Assembly (NCBI GenBank): GCA_036272735.1
Contig: DATAYF010000240.1
Location: 1-14,152 of the forward strand
Source of the DNA: DATAYF01 sp036272735
GTDB taxonomy: Bacteria > Chloroflexota > Ktedonobacteria > Ktedonobacterales > Ktedonobacteraceae
Length of the DNA: 14,152 bases
Direction of reading: 5' to 3'
The notes beneath the pieces were generated by a model that was not told the DNA's origin, ran no database searches, and saw only the letters and a program-made list of their open reading frames with translations. Made by a program: the position numbers and the translations under genes. Shown piece after piece: positions 5,572-12,861 of the stretch; the stretch's first letter is position 1, and each line of letters opens with the position of its first letter.

Positions 5572-7812
5572 ATGCTTTTACCTTTGAATACTATGGAAAA
5601 TGATCTAAAGCAGTATTTTGGGTATGATGCGTTTCTGCCTGGCCAGCAAGATATCGTGGAGCAGGTCATAGCCGGGCGTGATACCTTCGTTTTAATGCCG
5701 ACGGGTGCTGGCAAATCTCTCGTCTACCAATTCTCCGCGTTATTGTTGCCGGGATTGACCATCGTCATCTCGCCACTGATCGCGCTCATGCAGGACCAGG
5801 TAGATCGCCTGGCAACCAACGGCATCGCCGCGACCTTCATCAATAGTACGCTGAGCGTGAGCGAACGGCAGCAACGCGAACGGGATGTCTTAAATGGGAA
5901 GGTGAAGCTCCTCTATGTCGCACCGGAACGCCTGATGACGCAAAGTTCCTTAGCGTTGCTCGACACGGTGCAGGAGCGCATCGGTATCGCGCTCCTGGCG
6001 GTGGACGAGGCGCACTGCGTCAGCGAATGGGGACACGATTTTCGTCCCGACTACCGGCAATTGGGCAGTCTGCGCCAGCGCTATCCAGAGGTGCCGATGA
6101 TCGCGCTCACCGCGACCGCGACCGAGCGTGTGCGTCAGGATATCGTGGCCCAGCTTGCCCTACGGGAACCGTACGTCCACGTTGCCAGCTTCAATCGTCC
6201 CAATCTCTTTTACGAAGTACGCCAGAAGCACCAGGGATCGTATGGAGAAGTGGTGCAGTTGCTCCGTGAGCAGCCTGAGTCCTCGGTAATCATCTACTGC
6301 CAGAGTCGTCAGGGAGTCGAAAAGTTGAGCATGGCGCTGCAACGCGATGGCATCGAGGCGCTACCCTATCACGCGGGTATGCCCAGCGAGCAGCGTGCCG
6401 AGCACCAGCGACGCTTTATTTACGATGATGCACCGGTACTTGTTGCCACTATTGCCTTTGGCATGGGCATCGCCAAGCCAGATGTGCGTATGGTCATTCA
6501 CTACGATCTGCCACGAAGCCTGGAGGGGTATTACCAGGAGTCGGGACGCGCGGGACGCGATGGGCAACCGGCGCGCTGCATCGTGTTTTTCAACTATGGG
6601 GACCGCGTGAAGGTCGAATATATGATCGCCCAGAAGCCTAGCGAACAGATGCAGGTCATCGCTATGCAACAATTGCGGCAGACGATGGCCTATTGTGAGA
6701 ATCTGACGTGTCGCCGTGCCGTGCTGCTGCGCTACTTTGGTGAAACGTCGCCGGTGCAAAATTGCGGCAATTGCGACAATTGTCTACAGCCGGTAACGTT
6801 GGAGGATCGTACGATTGATGCTCAGAAATTTTTGTCGTGTGTGAGCAGAACCCAGCAGCGTTTTGGTATGCGCTATATTATAGACGTATTACGCGGGGCT
6901 AATATAAAAAAAATTCGCGATTATGGGCACGATCAACTCTCGACGTATGGCATCGGCAAAGGTCATAGCGTGGACGAGTGGATGCGCCTGGGGCGAGCGC
7001 TTTTGCAGCAAGGGCTGCTGAGTGAGACAACCGATAACTATCCCGTGCTGAGACTGAACAAGCTGTCCATGGAAATCTTGAAAAAGCAGCGCGACGTCGA
7101 GATTCCTTCTGCCCCCAAACAGCAGCAGCAGGCGGAGAGGACACGAGTGCGCGTGGCTGCTGCGTCCCCGGCATTCGCACAACTTCCGCCGTTAAGCGAG
7201 GAAGAGATTGGCTTGTTCGACCATCTGCGCGCGGTCCGCAAGCAGGTCGCCGACGAGCAGTCCGTGCCGCCGTACGTGGTGTTTCCCGATACGAGCCTGC
7301 ATGCGATGGCTCAGCAACGCCCGCAGCAGGCGGCGCATTTCGCGCACATTCCGGGTGTGGGTAGTCGCAAATTGGAGGTGTACTTTTCGCTCTTCACGCG
7401 TGCCATCCGCGACTATTGTGAGGCGCATAACCTGGCAATGGGTCTTGAACCGGCGGGCGGGCAGCAGGAAACGATTTCGTCGCGCGCGGTTGGTATGGGT
7501 CCGTCTACCCGCCTGGTGACGCTTGAGTTGTATAACCAGGGGCGCAGCATCGAAGAGATTGCGCAAGAGCGCAACTTGCAGCCCAGCACGATCTGGAGTC
7601 ACCTGGCCGAGATGATCGAAACCGGCGAGGCCGTCGATGTGCGGCGCATCCTCAGTGCGGAACACCAGGCGGCGATTACTGCGGCCTGGCAAGAGGTGGG
7701 TGGCGAGGCGTTGAAACCGGTAAAGGAGGCGCTCGGCGACGATTATGCGTATGGTGAGATACGCCTTGTACGTGCCCTGATGCGCACTGAGCAAGAGGTG
7801 CACGCACAATAG
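5572..7812 (+). CDS. recQ: ATP-dependent DNA helicase RecQ, long form with C-terminal HTH
   Basis: 746 residues as listed. RecQ unwinds DNA 3'-5' in recombination and fork repair. Domains in order: helicase core with Q-motif (15-29), Walker A MPTGAGKS (42-49), DEAH (145-148), ALTATAT (178-184), motif IV IIYCQSRQG (240-248), and motifs V-VI to QESGRAGRDG (322-331). Zinc-binding cysteines are C380, C398, C401 and C404. An RQC winged helix covers about 413-510, an HRDC domain about 541-620, and a further region of about 100 residues holds a helix-turn-helix (GRSIEEIAQERNLQPSTIWSH, about 657-677). E. coli RecQ (about 610) lacks the last region, which resembles the helicase-associated HTH of longer bacterial RecQs. 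The start is uncertain: AAGGAAGG (5564-5571) touches ATG 5572, is 12 bases from TTG 5584, and is 21 from ATG 5593, whose product (MENDLKQYFGY) best fits family length. Confidence 0.95.
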   Translation: MLLPLNTMENDLKQYFGYDAFLPGQQDIVEQVIAGRDTFVLMPTGAGKSLVYQFSALLLPGLTIVISPLIALMQDQVDRLATNGIAATFINSTLSVSERQQRERDVLNGKVKLLYVAPERLMTQSSLALLDTVQERIGIALLAVDEAHCVSEWGHDFRPDYRQLGSLRQRYPEVPMIALTATATERVRQDIVAQLALREPYVHVASFNRPNLFYEVRQKHQGSYGEVVQLLREQPESSVIIYCQSRQGVEKLSMALQRDGIEALPYHAGMPSEQRAEHQRRFIYDDAPVLVATIAFGMGIAKPDVRMVIHYDLPRSLEGYYQESGRAGRDGQPARCIVFFNYGDRVKVEYMIAQKPSEQMQVIAMQQLRQTMAYCENLTCRRAVLLRYFGETSPVQNCGNCDNCLQPVTLEDRTIDAQKFLSCVSRTQQRFGMRYIIDVLRGANIKKIRDYGHDQLSTYGIGKGHSVDEWMRLGRALLQQGLLSETTDNYPVLRLNKLSMEILKKQRDVEIPSAPKQQQQAERTRVRVAAASPAFAQLPPLSEEEIGLFDHLRAVRKQVADEQSVPPYVVFPDTSLHAMAQQRPQQAAHFAHIPGVGSRKLEVYFSLFTRAIRDYCEAHNLAMGLEPAGGQQETISSRAVGMGPSTRLVTLELYNQGRSIEEIAQERNLQPSTIWSHLAEMIETGEAVDVRRILSAEHQAAITAAWQEVGGEALKPVKEALGDDYAYGEIRLVRALMRTEQEVHAQ

Positions 7813-7817
7813 CAATT

Positions 7818-7875
7818 CGATACATAAAGGATTGTTAATGGTTTCCGGAAACCATTAACAATCCTTTATGTATCG
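7818..7875. repeat. 58-bp perfect palindrome after recQ
   Basis: Arms of 29 bp (7818-7846 and 7847-7875) meet with no spacer at GGTTTCC-GGAAACC. It starts five bases after the recQ stop. As RNA it would form a hairpin of about 27 bp. No T-tract follows (GGTAAAGCG), so it is not a textbook intrinsic terminator, although termination or 3'-end protection of the recQ message is the likeliest role. Confidence 0.9.
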
Positions 7876-7883
7876 GGTAAAGC

Positions 7884-7944
7884 GCCGATATATTGATGAA
7901 AATGCATGCGCCCAGATCACATGCATTTTCATCAATATATCGGC
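7884..7944. repeat. long perfect inverted repeat upstream of dppA (25-bp arms, 11-base loop)
   Basis: Left arm 7884-7908 and right arm 7920-7944 are exact reverse complements; the loop is CGCCCAGATCA. It lies 8 bases after the recQ palindrome and ends 26 bases before the dppA ribosome-binding site. It could be a second terminator, an operator, or a structured 5' leader of dppA. The sequence is unrelated to its neighbour. Confidence 0.9.
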
Positions 7945-7983
7945 AGGCTGTATATCTCATGTATTTTAAGAAAGGGGTGTATC

Positions 7984-8811
7984 ATGAAACTTTTTCTTTC
8001 CACAGATTTTGAGGGCACCAGTGGCATTGTGGCCTGGGAACAGATTATTGAGGGGCAGGCCGAGTACGCGCAGGGGCGCTTGCTGTTGACCGCGGAGGTG
8101 AACGCCGTGATTCACGGGGCGCAAGAAGGCGGGGCTACTGATTTTGTCGTCAACGATGCCCACAATGCCATGCGCAACCTGCACCCACAGGACCTTGCTG
8201 GGCGCGCCACCTTGATTACCGGCAAGCAGAAGCCATTGTACATGATGGAGGGGTTGGACGCTTCTTTCGATGGTGTCTGTTTTGTCAGTTACCATGGCTC
8301 TATCGGTGCAGAGCGGGCCATCCTTTCGCACACCTATAATCCCAGGGCTATTTGGGAGGTGCGCATCAACGGCGCGGTGGTAGGCGAATCCGGCCTGAAT
8401 GCTTTGGTGGCGGCTCATTACGGCGTGCCGATTATATTTGTGAGCGGTGACGCGGCGACGGCTGAGGAGGCGCAAGGCATTGCCCCACGGGCAGAGAAGG
8501 TGGTGGTGAAGCAATCGCTGGGGCGTTTTGCGGCTGCCAACCTGCATCCCGATGCGGCTTGCGAACTGCTGCATGCTGGTGCCACCCGCGCCACGCGTGC
8601 CTTGCAGACCATGCAGCCGCCACAGTTTCGCACGCCGACGGAAGTAGAAATTACCTTCCTGGTGGCCGATATGGCGGAGATGGCGCTGTGGATACGCGGC
8701 GTGGAGCGCGTCTCGTCGCGTACCGTCAAGATCGTGGGCGAAGATATGCTGGACCTGTATCGCACCTTCGTGACGATTGTCACCCTGACACGTGCTCTGG
8801 TAGATCAATAA
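7984..8811 (+). CDS. dppA: D-aminopeptidase, M55 family (DppA)
   Basis: 275 residues from ATG 7984, preceded by AAAGGGG with 6-base spacing; a longer frame from 7906 starts inside the hairpin loop and is not credible. M55 peptidases are cytoplasmic zinc enzymes that release N-terminal D-amino acids from short peptides such as D-Ala-D-Ala and form a decameric ring in Bacillus. The zinc and catalytic residues are all visible: D8 and E10 in STDFEG, H60 in VVNDAHNAM, H104 in FVSYHG, and E135 in VGESGLNA. H116 (SHTYN) lies at the usual active-site region, where the Bacillus enzyme has its nucleophile nearby. Length matches Bacillus DppA (274). There is no dipeptide transporter operon here, unlike in Bacillus; the gene stands alone between long hairpins, suggesting a separate transcription unit for peptidoglycan or dipeptide recycling. 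Confidence 0.92.
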   Translation: MKLFLSTDFEGTSGIVAWEQIIEGQAEYAQGRLLLTAEVNAVIHGAQEGGATDFVVNDAHNAMRNLHPQDLAGRATLITGKQKPLYMMEGLDASFDGVCFVSYHGSIGAERAILSHTYNPRAIWEVRINGAVVGESGLNALVAAHYGVPIIFVSGDAATAEEAQGIAPRAEKVVVKQSLGRFAAANLHPDAACELLHAGATRATRALQTMQPPQFRTPTEVEITFLVADMAEMALWIRGVERVSSRTVKIVGEDMLDLYRTFVTIVTLTRALVDQ

Positions 8812-8870
8812 AGGTACGGTAGTACAGACAGGGCACGATTTTATCGTGCCCTGTCTGTACTACCGTACCT
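8812..8870. terminator. long perfect hairpin between convergent genes, likely two-way terminator
   Basis: Arms 8812-8839 and 8843-8870 (28 bp each) are exact reverse complements around the loop TTT. It begins at the base after the dppA stop and ends 8 bases before the stop of the converging minus-strand gene, filling the intergenic space. That position argues strongly for shared termination. On the plus strand only CTCAACTGTTTT follows, a weak T-run. The arm is richer in GC than the other long repeats of the window. Confidence 0.8.
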
Positions 8871-8878
8871 CAACTGTT

Positions 8879-9301
8879 TTAGCGGATTTGCCGTTCCTCT
8901 TGAATGACGGTGCGTCCTGGTTGGGGGCGTTCAAGCCGATCAACGACATCGACGAGGATGGCAATCTTGTGCTCAACTTCCTGTGCCTGGCGATGCAGTG
9001 TGTGCAATTCTGTTGCCAACTCGTTGAGTTGTCGGCTGGATGGTGATTGCAGTCCGTTTTCGCCACGGGGCACCGGCAGCCTGCGATCACGATCTTGCTG
9101 CGTGTCAGGCTGAGCGACGCGTTGGGCCGGTAACGGGACCTTGTTTTCCGCCGTGATATTTTCTGTTGCTGTTGAAGGACTGGCAGTGGCAAGGGCCACT
9201 TTGTCCTGTGCCCGCTTTTCACTCACAAGCGCAAATATGAGTAGTAGCATGGCAATTATGGCTACTGCGAAGAGGCCACCCATAATCACAGTATTATCCA
9301 C
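8879..9301 (-). CDS. small membrane-anchored coiled-coil protein, unrecognised
   Basis: 140 residues from GTG at 9301-9299, supported by AAGGAG with 6-base spacing. The N-terminus (MDNTVIMGGLFAV.., residues 7-27) is one hydrophobic helix. A charged, Pro- and Ser/Thr-rich linker (about 30-88) follows, then an amphipathic segment (about 89-125) with Leu, Val and Ile at heptad-like spacing (QLNELATELHTL..), predicted to form a coiled coil. This suggests a bitopic protein with its C-terminal part in the cytoplasm, self-associating or binding a partner. No known family is recognised. It lies 136 bases downstream of the pseudokinase-FHA gene on the same strand, so the two may be co-expressed; the Thr-rich linker could carry phosphothreonines for an FHA domain, which is speculation. 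Its 3' end shares the hairpin with dppA. Confidence 0.7.
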   Translation of the reverse strand: MDNTVIMGGLFAVAIIAMLLLIFALVSEKRAQDKVALATASPSTATENITAENKVPLPAQRVAQPDTQQDRDRRLPVPRGENGLQSPSSRQLNELATELHTLHRQAQEVEHKIAILVDVVDRLERPQPGRTVIQEERQIR

Positions 9302-9437
9302 AATGTTCTCCTTTTTTGAAGAGCGAATATATAATCAGGAAAATTTAGATCGTTTTTCTAGCATATGGTGCATCCACCAGCCTTTACATACTACCCCAAA
9401 TTTCGTTTGTGTGGCAAAACAATCCCAATGGTACTAG

Positions 9438-10970
9438 CTACCTGCTATCGTCAGGCTGTTGTTGTGTTTCGAACGTCAGCACGTAATTGCCGATGCCGAT
9501 ACAGTCGCCGTGCTTGAGTGTGTACGCCTGGCCGCTGCGTATTTTTTGACCATTGATGGTGGTTCCGTAGGTGCTCTGGCAATCGTATAAGTGATAGTCT
9601 CCTTGCACCTTTTGCAGTACGGCATGACGGCGCGAGGTCAGTGGATCCTGGTCCAGCAGCACATCGCTCGCGCCCGCGTGGCCGATGGCGATGGTATCCT
9701 GATCGAGTGCTATGCTACGCGCGTGGGGTTGCTGGGGCGATTGGATGGTGAAATACGCCGTGGTTTGCGTGCTATTGTCGTGCTGCGTTGCGTTGGTGGT
9801 GGATGTGGCAGGGTCTGGCGAGGCGATGATTGGCTCTGGAAGCCAGGACAATCCAGAGGTCGTGGGTAGATGAGTCACTGGCAAGGGGATAAATACGGCT
9901 TCCTGTTGTTGTGACTTGGCGGGTTTGGTAGCTTGTGGCTCAGACATAGCCGCAAAGAGCACTTCTACAGGATCAACAGAGTCGGCAAGCCGTTCCGTCG
10001 ATATGTGGTGCTCTGTGGATTGGAGTTGGGCTGTAGGTGTCGCATCGTGCCGGGCTGTGGATTGTTCTACGTGACGGGTCTGAATATCTACCGGCGTAGC
10101 TAGTGGGGTTGTGGGCAGCGCAGGGGTGATGGTTGCTGCGTGCAGCGCTTCGGTAAAGGCGATGATGGAGGGGTAGCGATTTTCGGGATAGACGCTGAGG
10201 GCTTGTTTGAGAATGCCAGCCATTTGAGCACTAACGTTGGGGTTGAATATGCTGGGAGACGCAACCTCTTCACTCAGTTTTTTTTGCTCGATGAGCATGG
10301 GCGAGCCGACGAAGGGAAGTTGTCCTGTTAACCAGAAATAGGTGAGCACGGCCAGGGCGTACTGGTCACTGGCGGGTACGAGATGACCACGTATTTGTTC
10401 TGGAGCGGCAGTGACCGGCAGGGGCGCGACCTGCGGCCGCCCAAAGCGCCGCACGAAGTGTGCGAGTCCCACGTCGGTGATGAGCAAGGGAGCAAACGTG
10501 TGATTGGTATGATGTTGCGGATCGTACACGACCTGGACGTTGGAGAAGGTCAGTGATCCGTGGATGTATCCATGATTGTGTATATAGTAGAGTGGTTGCG
10601 CCAGTCGTCGTGCCATGTTTACCGCGTCAACGATGGGTATAGGTGAATGGTACCATTGGCGACCTGCATCACCGAGCAACGAGCCATGGTGCAGGTAAGC
10701 GCGTGTAATAAAGAGCTGCTCGGTGATTTCGCCATAATCAAGCAGAGCCGCGAGATAGGGATGTTTTAGCGCGCTAAGATCTTGCAGTTCGCGAAAAAAT
10801 TGTCGTCGTGCTGCATCCGGAAGTGGAGCCCAGGGGTGAAGCAGCTTCAAGACGACCTGGCGCTGTATCAACATATCTTCGGCTTGATAGCTTTCGCCCG
10901 TAACGCCGCCACCGAGGTAGCTTTGTACGCGATACCGTCCGAATTTTTGGCCTTCTGTCAAGCTAGGCAT
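9438..10970 (-). CDS. protein kinase-like (probable pseudokinase) domain fused to an FHA domain
   Basis: The start is taken as ATG 10970 because GAGG lies 8 bases upstream (510 residues); GTG 10979 would add three. Numbering here is from GTG. The kinase fold spans about 14-283: glycine loop LGGGVTG (22-28), Lys45 in VVLKLL, a helix-C glutamate at 64, DVG (169-171) replacing DFG, APE (192-194), and D205. The catalytic loop reads YIHGSLTFSNV (138-148) instead of HRDLKPSN, so the catalytic Asp (now S142) and the following Lys (T144) are lost, while Asn147 and Asp169, which bind metal, remain. It may bind ATP but should not phosphorylate efficiently. A 130-residue Pro/Thr/Gln-rich linker follows, then an FHA domain (about 420-505) with IGHAGASDV, LTSRRHA and NG (476-477), a phosphothreonine-binding module. 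No membrane helix is present. It is likely a signalling scaffold. Confidence 0.88.
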   Translation of the reverse strand: MPSLTEGQKFGRYRVQSYLGGGVTGESYQAEDMLIQRQVVLKLLHPWAPLPDAARRQFFRELQDLSALKHPYLAALLDYGEITEQLFITRAYLHHGSLLGDAGRQWYHSPIPIVDAVNMARRLAQPLYYIHNHGYIHGSLTFSNVQVVYDPQHHTNHTFAPLLITDVGLAHFVRRFGRPQVAPLPVTAAPEQIRGHLVPASDQYALAVLTYFWLTGQLPFVGSPMLIEQKKLSEEVASPSIFNPNVSAQMAGILKQALSVYPENRYPSIIAFTEALHAATITPALPTTPLATPVDIQTRHVEQSTARHDATPTAQLQSTEHHISTERLADSVDPVEVLFAAMSEPQATKPAKSQQQEAVFIPLPVTHLPTTSGLSWLPEPIIASPDPATSTTNATQHDNSTQTTAYFTIQSPQQPHARSIALDQDTIAIGHAGASDVLLDQDPLTSRRHAVLQKVQGDYHLYDCQSTYGTTINGQKIRSGQAYTLKHGDCIGIGNYVLTFETQQQPDDSR

Positions 10971-11013
10971 GGCTGGCACCTCGCTTTCAGGTTGTACCTG
11001 TTCTGTGTCTGTT

Positions 11014-11022
11014 ATTGTAACA
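11014..11022 (-). promoter_or_regulatory. extended -10 promoter candidate for the pseudokinase gene
   Basis: Read on the minus strand this is TGTTACAAT: TACAAT (5 of 6) with an upstream TGn. A GTGAAA lies 16 bases further upstream (11041-11036) as a weak -35. Transcription would start near 11007, about 37 bases before the ATG. Confidence 0.4.
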
Positions 11023-11074
11023 TATCAAGCGGCGTTTTCACCAGCATGTCTTGTTGAGATGTTTCCTGCCCTTC

Positions 11075-11104
11075 TTGCCATAGTGTATGCGAAACTGATA
11101 CACT
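11075..11104 (+). promoter_or_regulatory. promoter candidate with overlapping dyad upstream of the GT87 gene
   Basis: TTGCCA (11075-11080) and TACACT (11099-11104) are 18 bases apart, a moderate sigma70-type match. AGTGTAT (11082-11088) and ATACACT (11098-11104) form an exact 7-bp dyad with a 9-base spacer, covering the spacer and the -10 box. This is the layout of a repressor operator. The regulator is not identifiable from the window. Confidence 0.4.
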
Positions 11105-11186
11105 GCTGAAGGATTCCCTAGAGAAGGAATAACCTATTCTTGTTTGGCTAGTAAGGTGGAGGAAGGAGCAGACGACGGGGCTTCTA

Positions 11187-12608
11187 GTGCAACGAAAGGT
11201 TCTGTGTCTGGATGGTTGTATGGATGTTGAGACGCGAGAAGTAAATGGCAGTGCACAGCGCACGAAACTGGTACAGCGTGCAAAAATGCGCTATGTGATA
11301 GACGGTATTGTGGTTATCGTGATGGGCTGCCTGCTCTATTATGGAGCATCGTGGCAAATATTTCGGCCCTATACCGATGCTGCCAAGTACGAATGTTACG
11401 CGGCGGCGTTCTGGAACGGCGTTTCGTCCCTGGGCCAATTTCCTCATGGGCAATGCGCATTTATTAGTGCCAGCCATAGCAGCCAGGATTTTAGCGCTGG
11501 ATTACAGCAAGCCCACGTACCACTGGCGTTTATACAATTTGTCGCTTCCCAGGCGACCAACCAGCCATTACATGCCTTGCCACACGAATACCCGATCCTG
11601 ACGCTGCTACCGTTTTCCCTGGGCCTGCTTGCTCCGCATTTCTGGTCGCAGGTAGCGTTCGCCATTGGCATGCTACTCATTGCCGCGCTGATCTACTGCG
11701 CACTTGTGCGCTATCGTTCACGGCGTGCTGCGCTGGTCTACGCTGCTCTCCTGGTTGCTGGCTGCTGGGCGACTGCTGCTGGACGTTTCGACCTCTTTCC
11801 ATCGGCCTTAACCCTGTTTGCGGTGCTGTGTGCACTGAAGTCGCGCTGGAACTGGGCATTTTTCTTGCTGGCGGTGGCGACACTCTTAAAATTCTACCCC
11901 ATTCTGTTGCTGCCACCCTTTTTTATCGCGCTCTACAAAACGGAAAACTGGCGTTGGCGTAGCTGGCATGCGTGGCGACCAGTAGGTGTGTTCGTGGCGA
12001 CCTGTGTGCTGGTGGTAGTGGCCTCTCTGTTGCTGAGTGTCGAAGGCACCGTTGCTCCTCTGGGATATTTCGGGGATCGTCCTGTGCAGGTCGAATCGCT
12101 GTCCTCTTCGTTGATGTGGCTGGCGAGCCTTGTCCAGCCACAAAAATTGCAGTTCGCTTATACCTTTGGCTCTTTGAACGTGGTGAGTGCAGGCACCACG
12201 TTCGTTTCGACATTGATGGTGGTTGTACTGATCGTTGGGTTGCTCTACACGTTCTGGCTGCAATGGCGCGGCAAAATGGACCTTGCCACGGCGACGTTGC
12301 TCACCTTGTTGCTGGTTATGATTACCGGCAAGGTCTTTAGCCCGCAATATTTGATCTGGGTTGTGCCTCTGCTTGCCTACGTGGGTGAGGCGGATTGGCG
12401 CTGGGTCGCGACCTGGGGCGCTATCGGCTTATTGACGACTTGGATTTATCCAGCGATCTACACGATGGCTCCGTTGCTTCAGGTTCCCTACCTGCCGTTA
12501 TTTTATCCCGTCGTGACGGTGCGCAATCTCCTGATGTTGGGCAGCGTCCTCGCGCTCCTCATCTACAGTGCCAGAAGGCAACGTGCGGCAAAATCGATCA
12601 GGTCGTAG
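11187..12608 (+). CDS. GT87-family (DUF2029) polytopic glycosyltransferase
   Basis: 473 residues if GTG 11187 is used. AAGGAG (11163-11168) is 18 bases away, too far, so ATG 11220 or ATG 11286 (just before the first helix) may be the true start. The protein has about ten hydrophobic helices. It belongs to the GT-C fold of GT87, whose members such as mycobacterial PimE use polyprenyl-phosphate-mannose as donor on the outer face of the membrane. Matching features are the acidic first loop (PYTDAAKYECYAAAFWNG, about 61-78), EYPILT (134-139), DLFPSAL (202-208), LLKFYPILLLPP (233-244), GYFGDRPVQVES (293-304) and GKVFSPQYLIWVVP (381-394). The acceptor is unknown, perhaps a cell-surface glycolipid. 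The last 7 codons (from about 12585) lie in the remnant of a transposase read on the opposite strand, so the original C-terminus has been replaced after the last helix. Confidence 0.82.
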   Translation: MQRKVLCLDGCMDVETREVNGSAQRTKLVQRAKMRYVIDGIVVIVMGCLLYYGASWQIFRPYTDAAKYECYAAAFWNGVSSLGQFPHGQCAFISASHSSQDFSAGLQQAHVPLAFIQFVASQATNQPLHALPHEYPILTLLPFSLGLLAPHFWSQVAFAIGMLLIAALIYCALVRYRSRRAALVYAALLVAGCWATAAGRFDLFPSALTLFAVLCALKSRWNWAFFLLAVATLLKFYPILLLPPFFIALYKTENWRWRSWHAWRPVGVFVATCVLVVVASLLLSVEGTVAPLGYFGDRPVQVESLSSSLMWLASLVQPQKLQFAYTFGSLNVVSAGTTFVSTLMVVVLIVGLLYTFWLQWRGKMDLATATLLTLLLVMITGKVFSPQYLIWVVPLLAYVGEADWRWVATWGAIGLLTTWIYPAIYTMAPLLQVPYLPLFYPVVTVRNLLMLGSVLALLIYSARRQRAAKSIRS

Positions 12609-12781
12609 TGGCCAAAGCGTGCGCGAGCGAAACGTACCTGTTCCCGGATCGCTTTGAGAATTCCCGTATGCTCCAGAACGTGAGCAAAGGTTGCCACTTC
12701 TCCGAACCATGAAGAAGAGGTTGACGGAACTGCGCGTAGTGAGATCTGGATGACGACTGGAGAAAATGTGATGCCGGTCAT
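12563..12781 (-). pseudogene. DDE transposase (IS4/IS1380-like group), N-terminal remnant
   Basis: A 72-residue frame from the start at 12781 reads MTGITFSPVVIQISLRAVP, then SSWFGEVATFAHVLEHTGIL, then EQVRFARARFGHYDLIDF. This matches the N-terminus of a DDE transposase type abundant in Ktedonobacteria ('..RAVP..SSWFGE.A.....L...G.L..I.E.VRFARARFG.Y.LIDF.A.L..YA'). Homology is lost after LIDF (about 12590) and the frame stops at 12563, inside the 3' end of the GT87 gene. The remaining 300-400 residues, including the catalytic domain, are gone. It lies on the strand opposite to the GT87 gene. The family name is from memory of the motif; the exact IS family is unsure. Confidence 0.6.
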
Positions 12782-12861
12782 CGGTCTTTTCTCACCAAAG
12801 GTCGACCGGCCTTGCGCTCACCTTCAGCATGAAAGCGGACTCTCTGCATCGTTGTTTCCTC

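Noticed and set aside
7192..7815. 207-codon minus-strand frame over the recQ 3' end
   Set aside because: Antisense shadow of the HRDC and HTH part of RecQ; no family features.
7966..8808. 280-codon open frame on the minus strand covering dppA
   Set aside because: It mirrors the whole dppA gene, has no credible ribosome-binding site, and has a His/Arg/Gln-rich composition typical of antisense shadow frames; dppA has all its active-site residues.
2521..8870. The long inverted repeats as a CRISPR array or MITE family
   Set aside because: The arms do not share sequence, there are no regular spacers, no cas genes, and no target-site duplications were seen.
11000..11210. 12-bp direct repeat GTTCTGTGTCTG at 11000-11011 and 11199-11210
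   Set aside because: Short, with no extension and no symmetry to the genes; probably chance.
12395..12712. 105-codon plus-strand frame over the GT87 3' end
   Set aside because: Out-of-frame shadow of the GT87 gene and the transposase remnant, with no ribosome-binding site and no recognisable motif.
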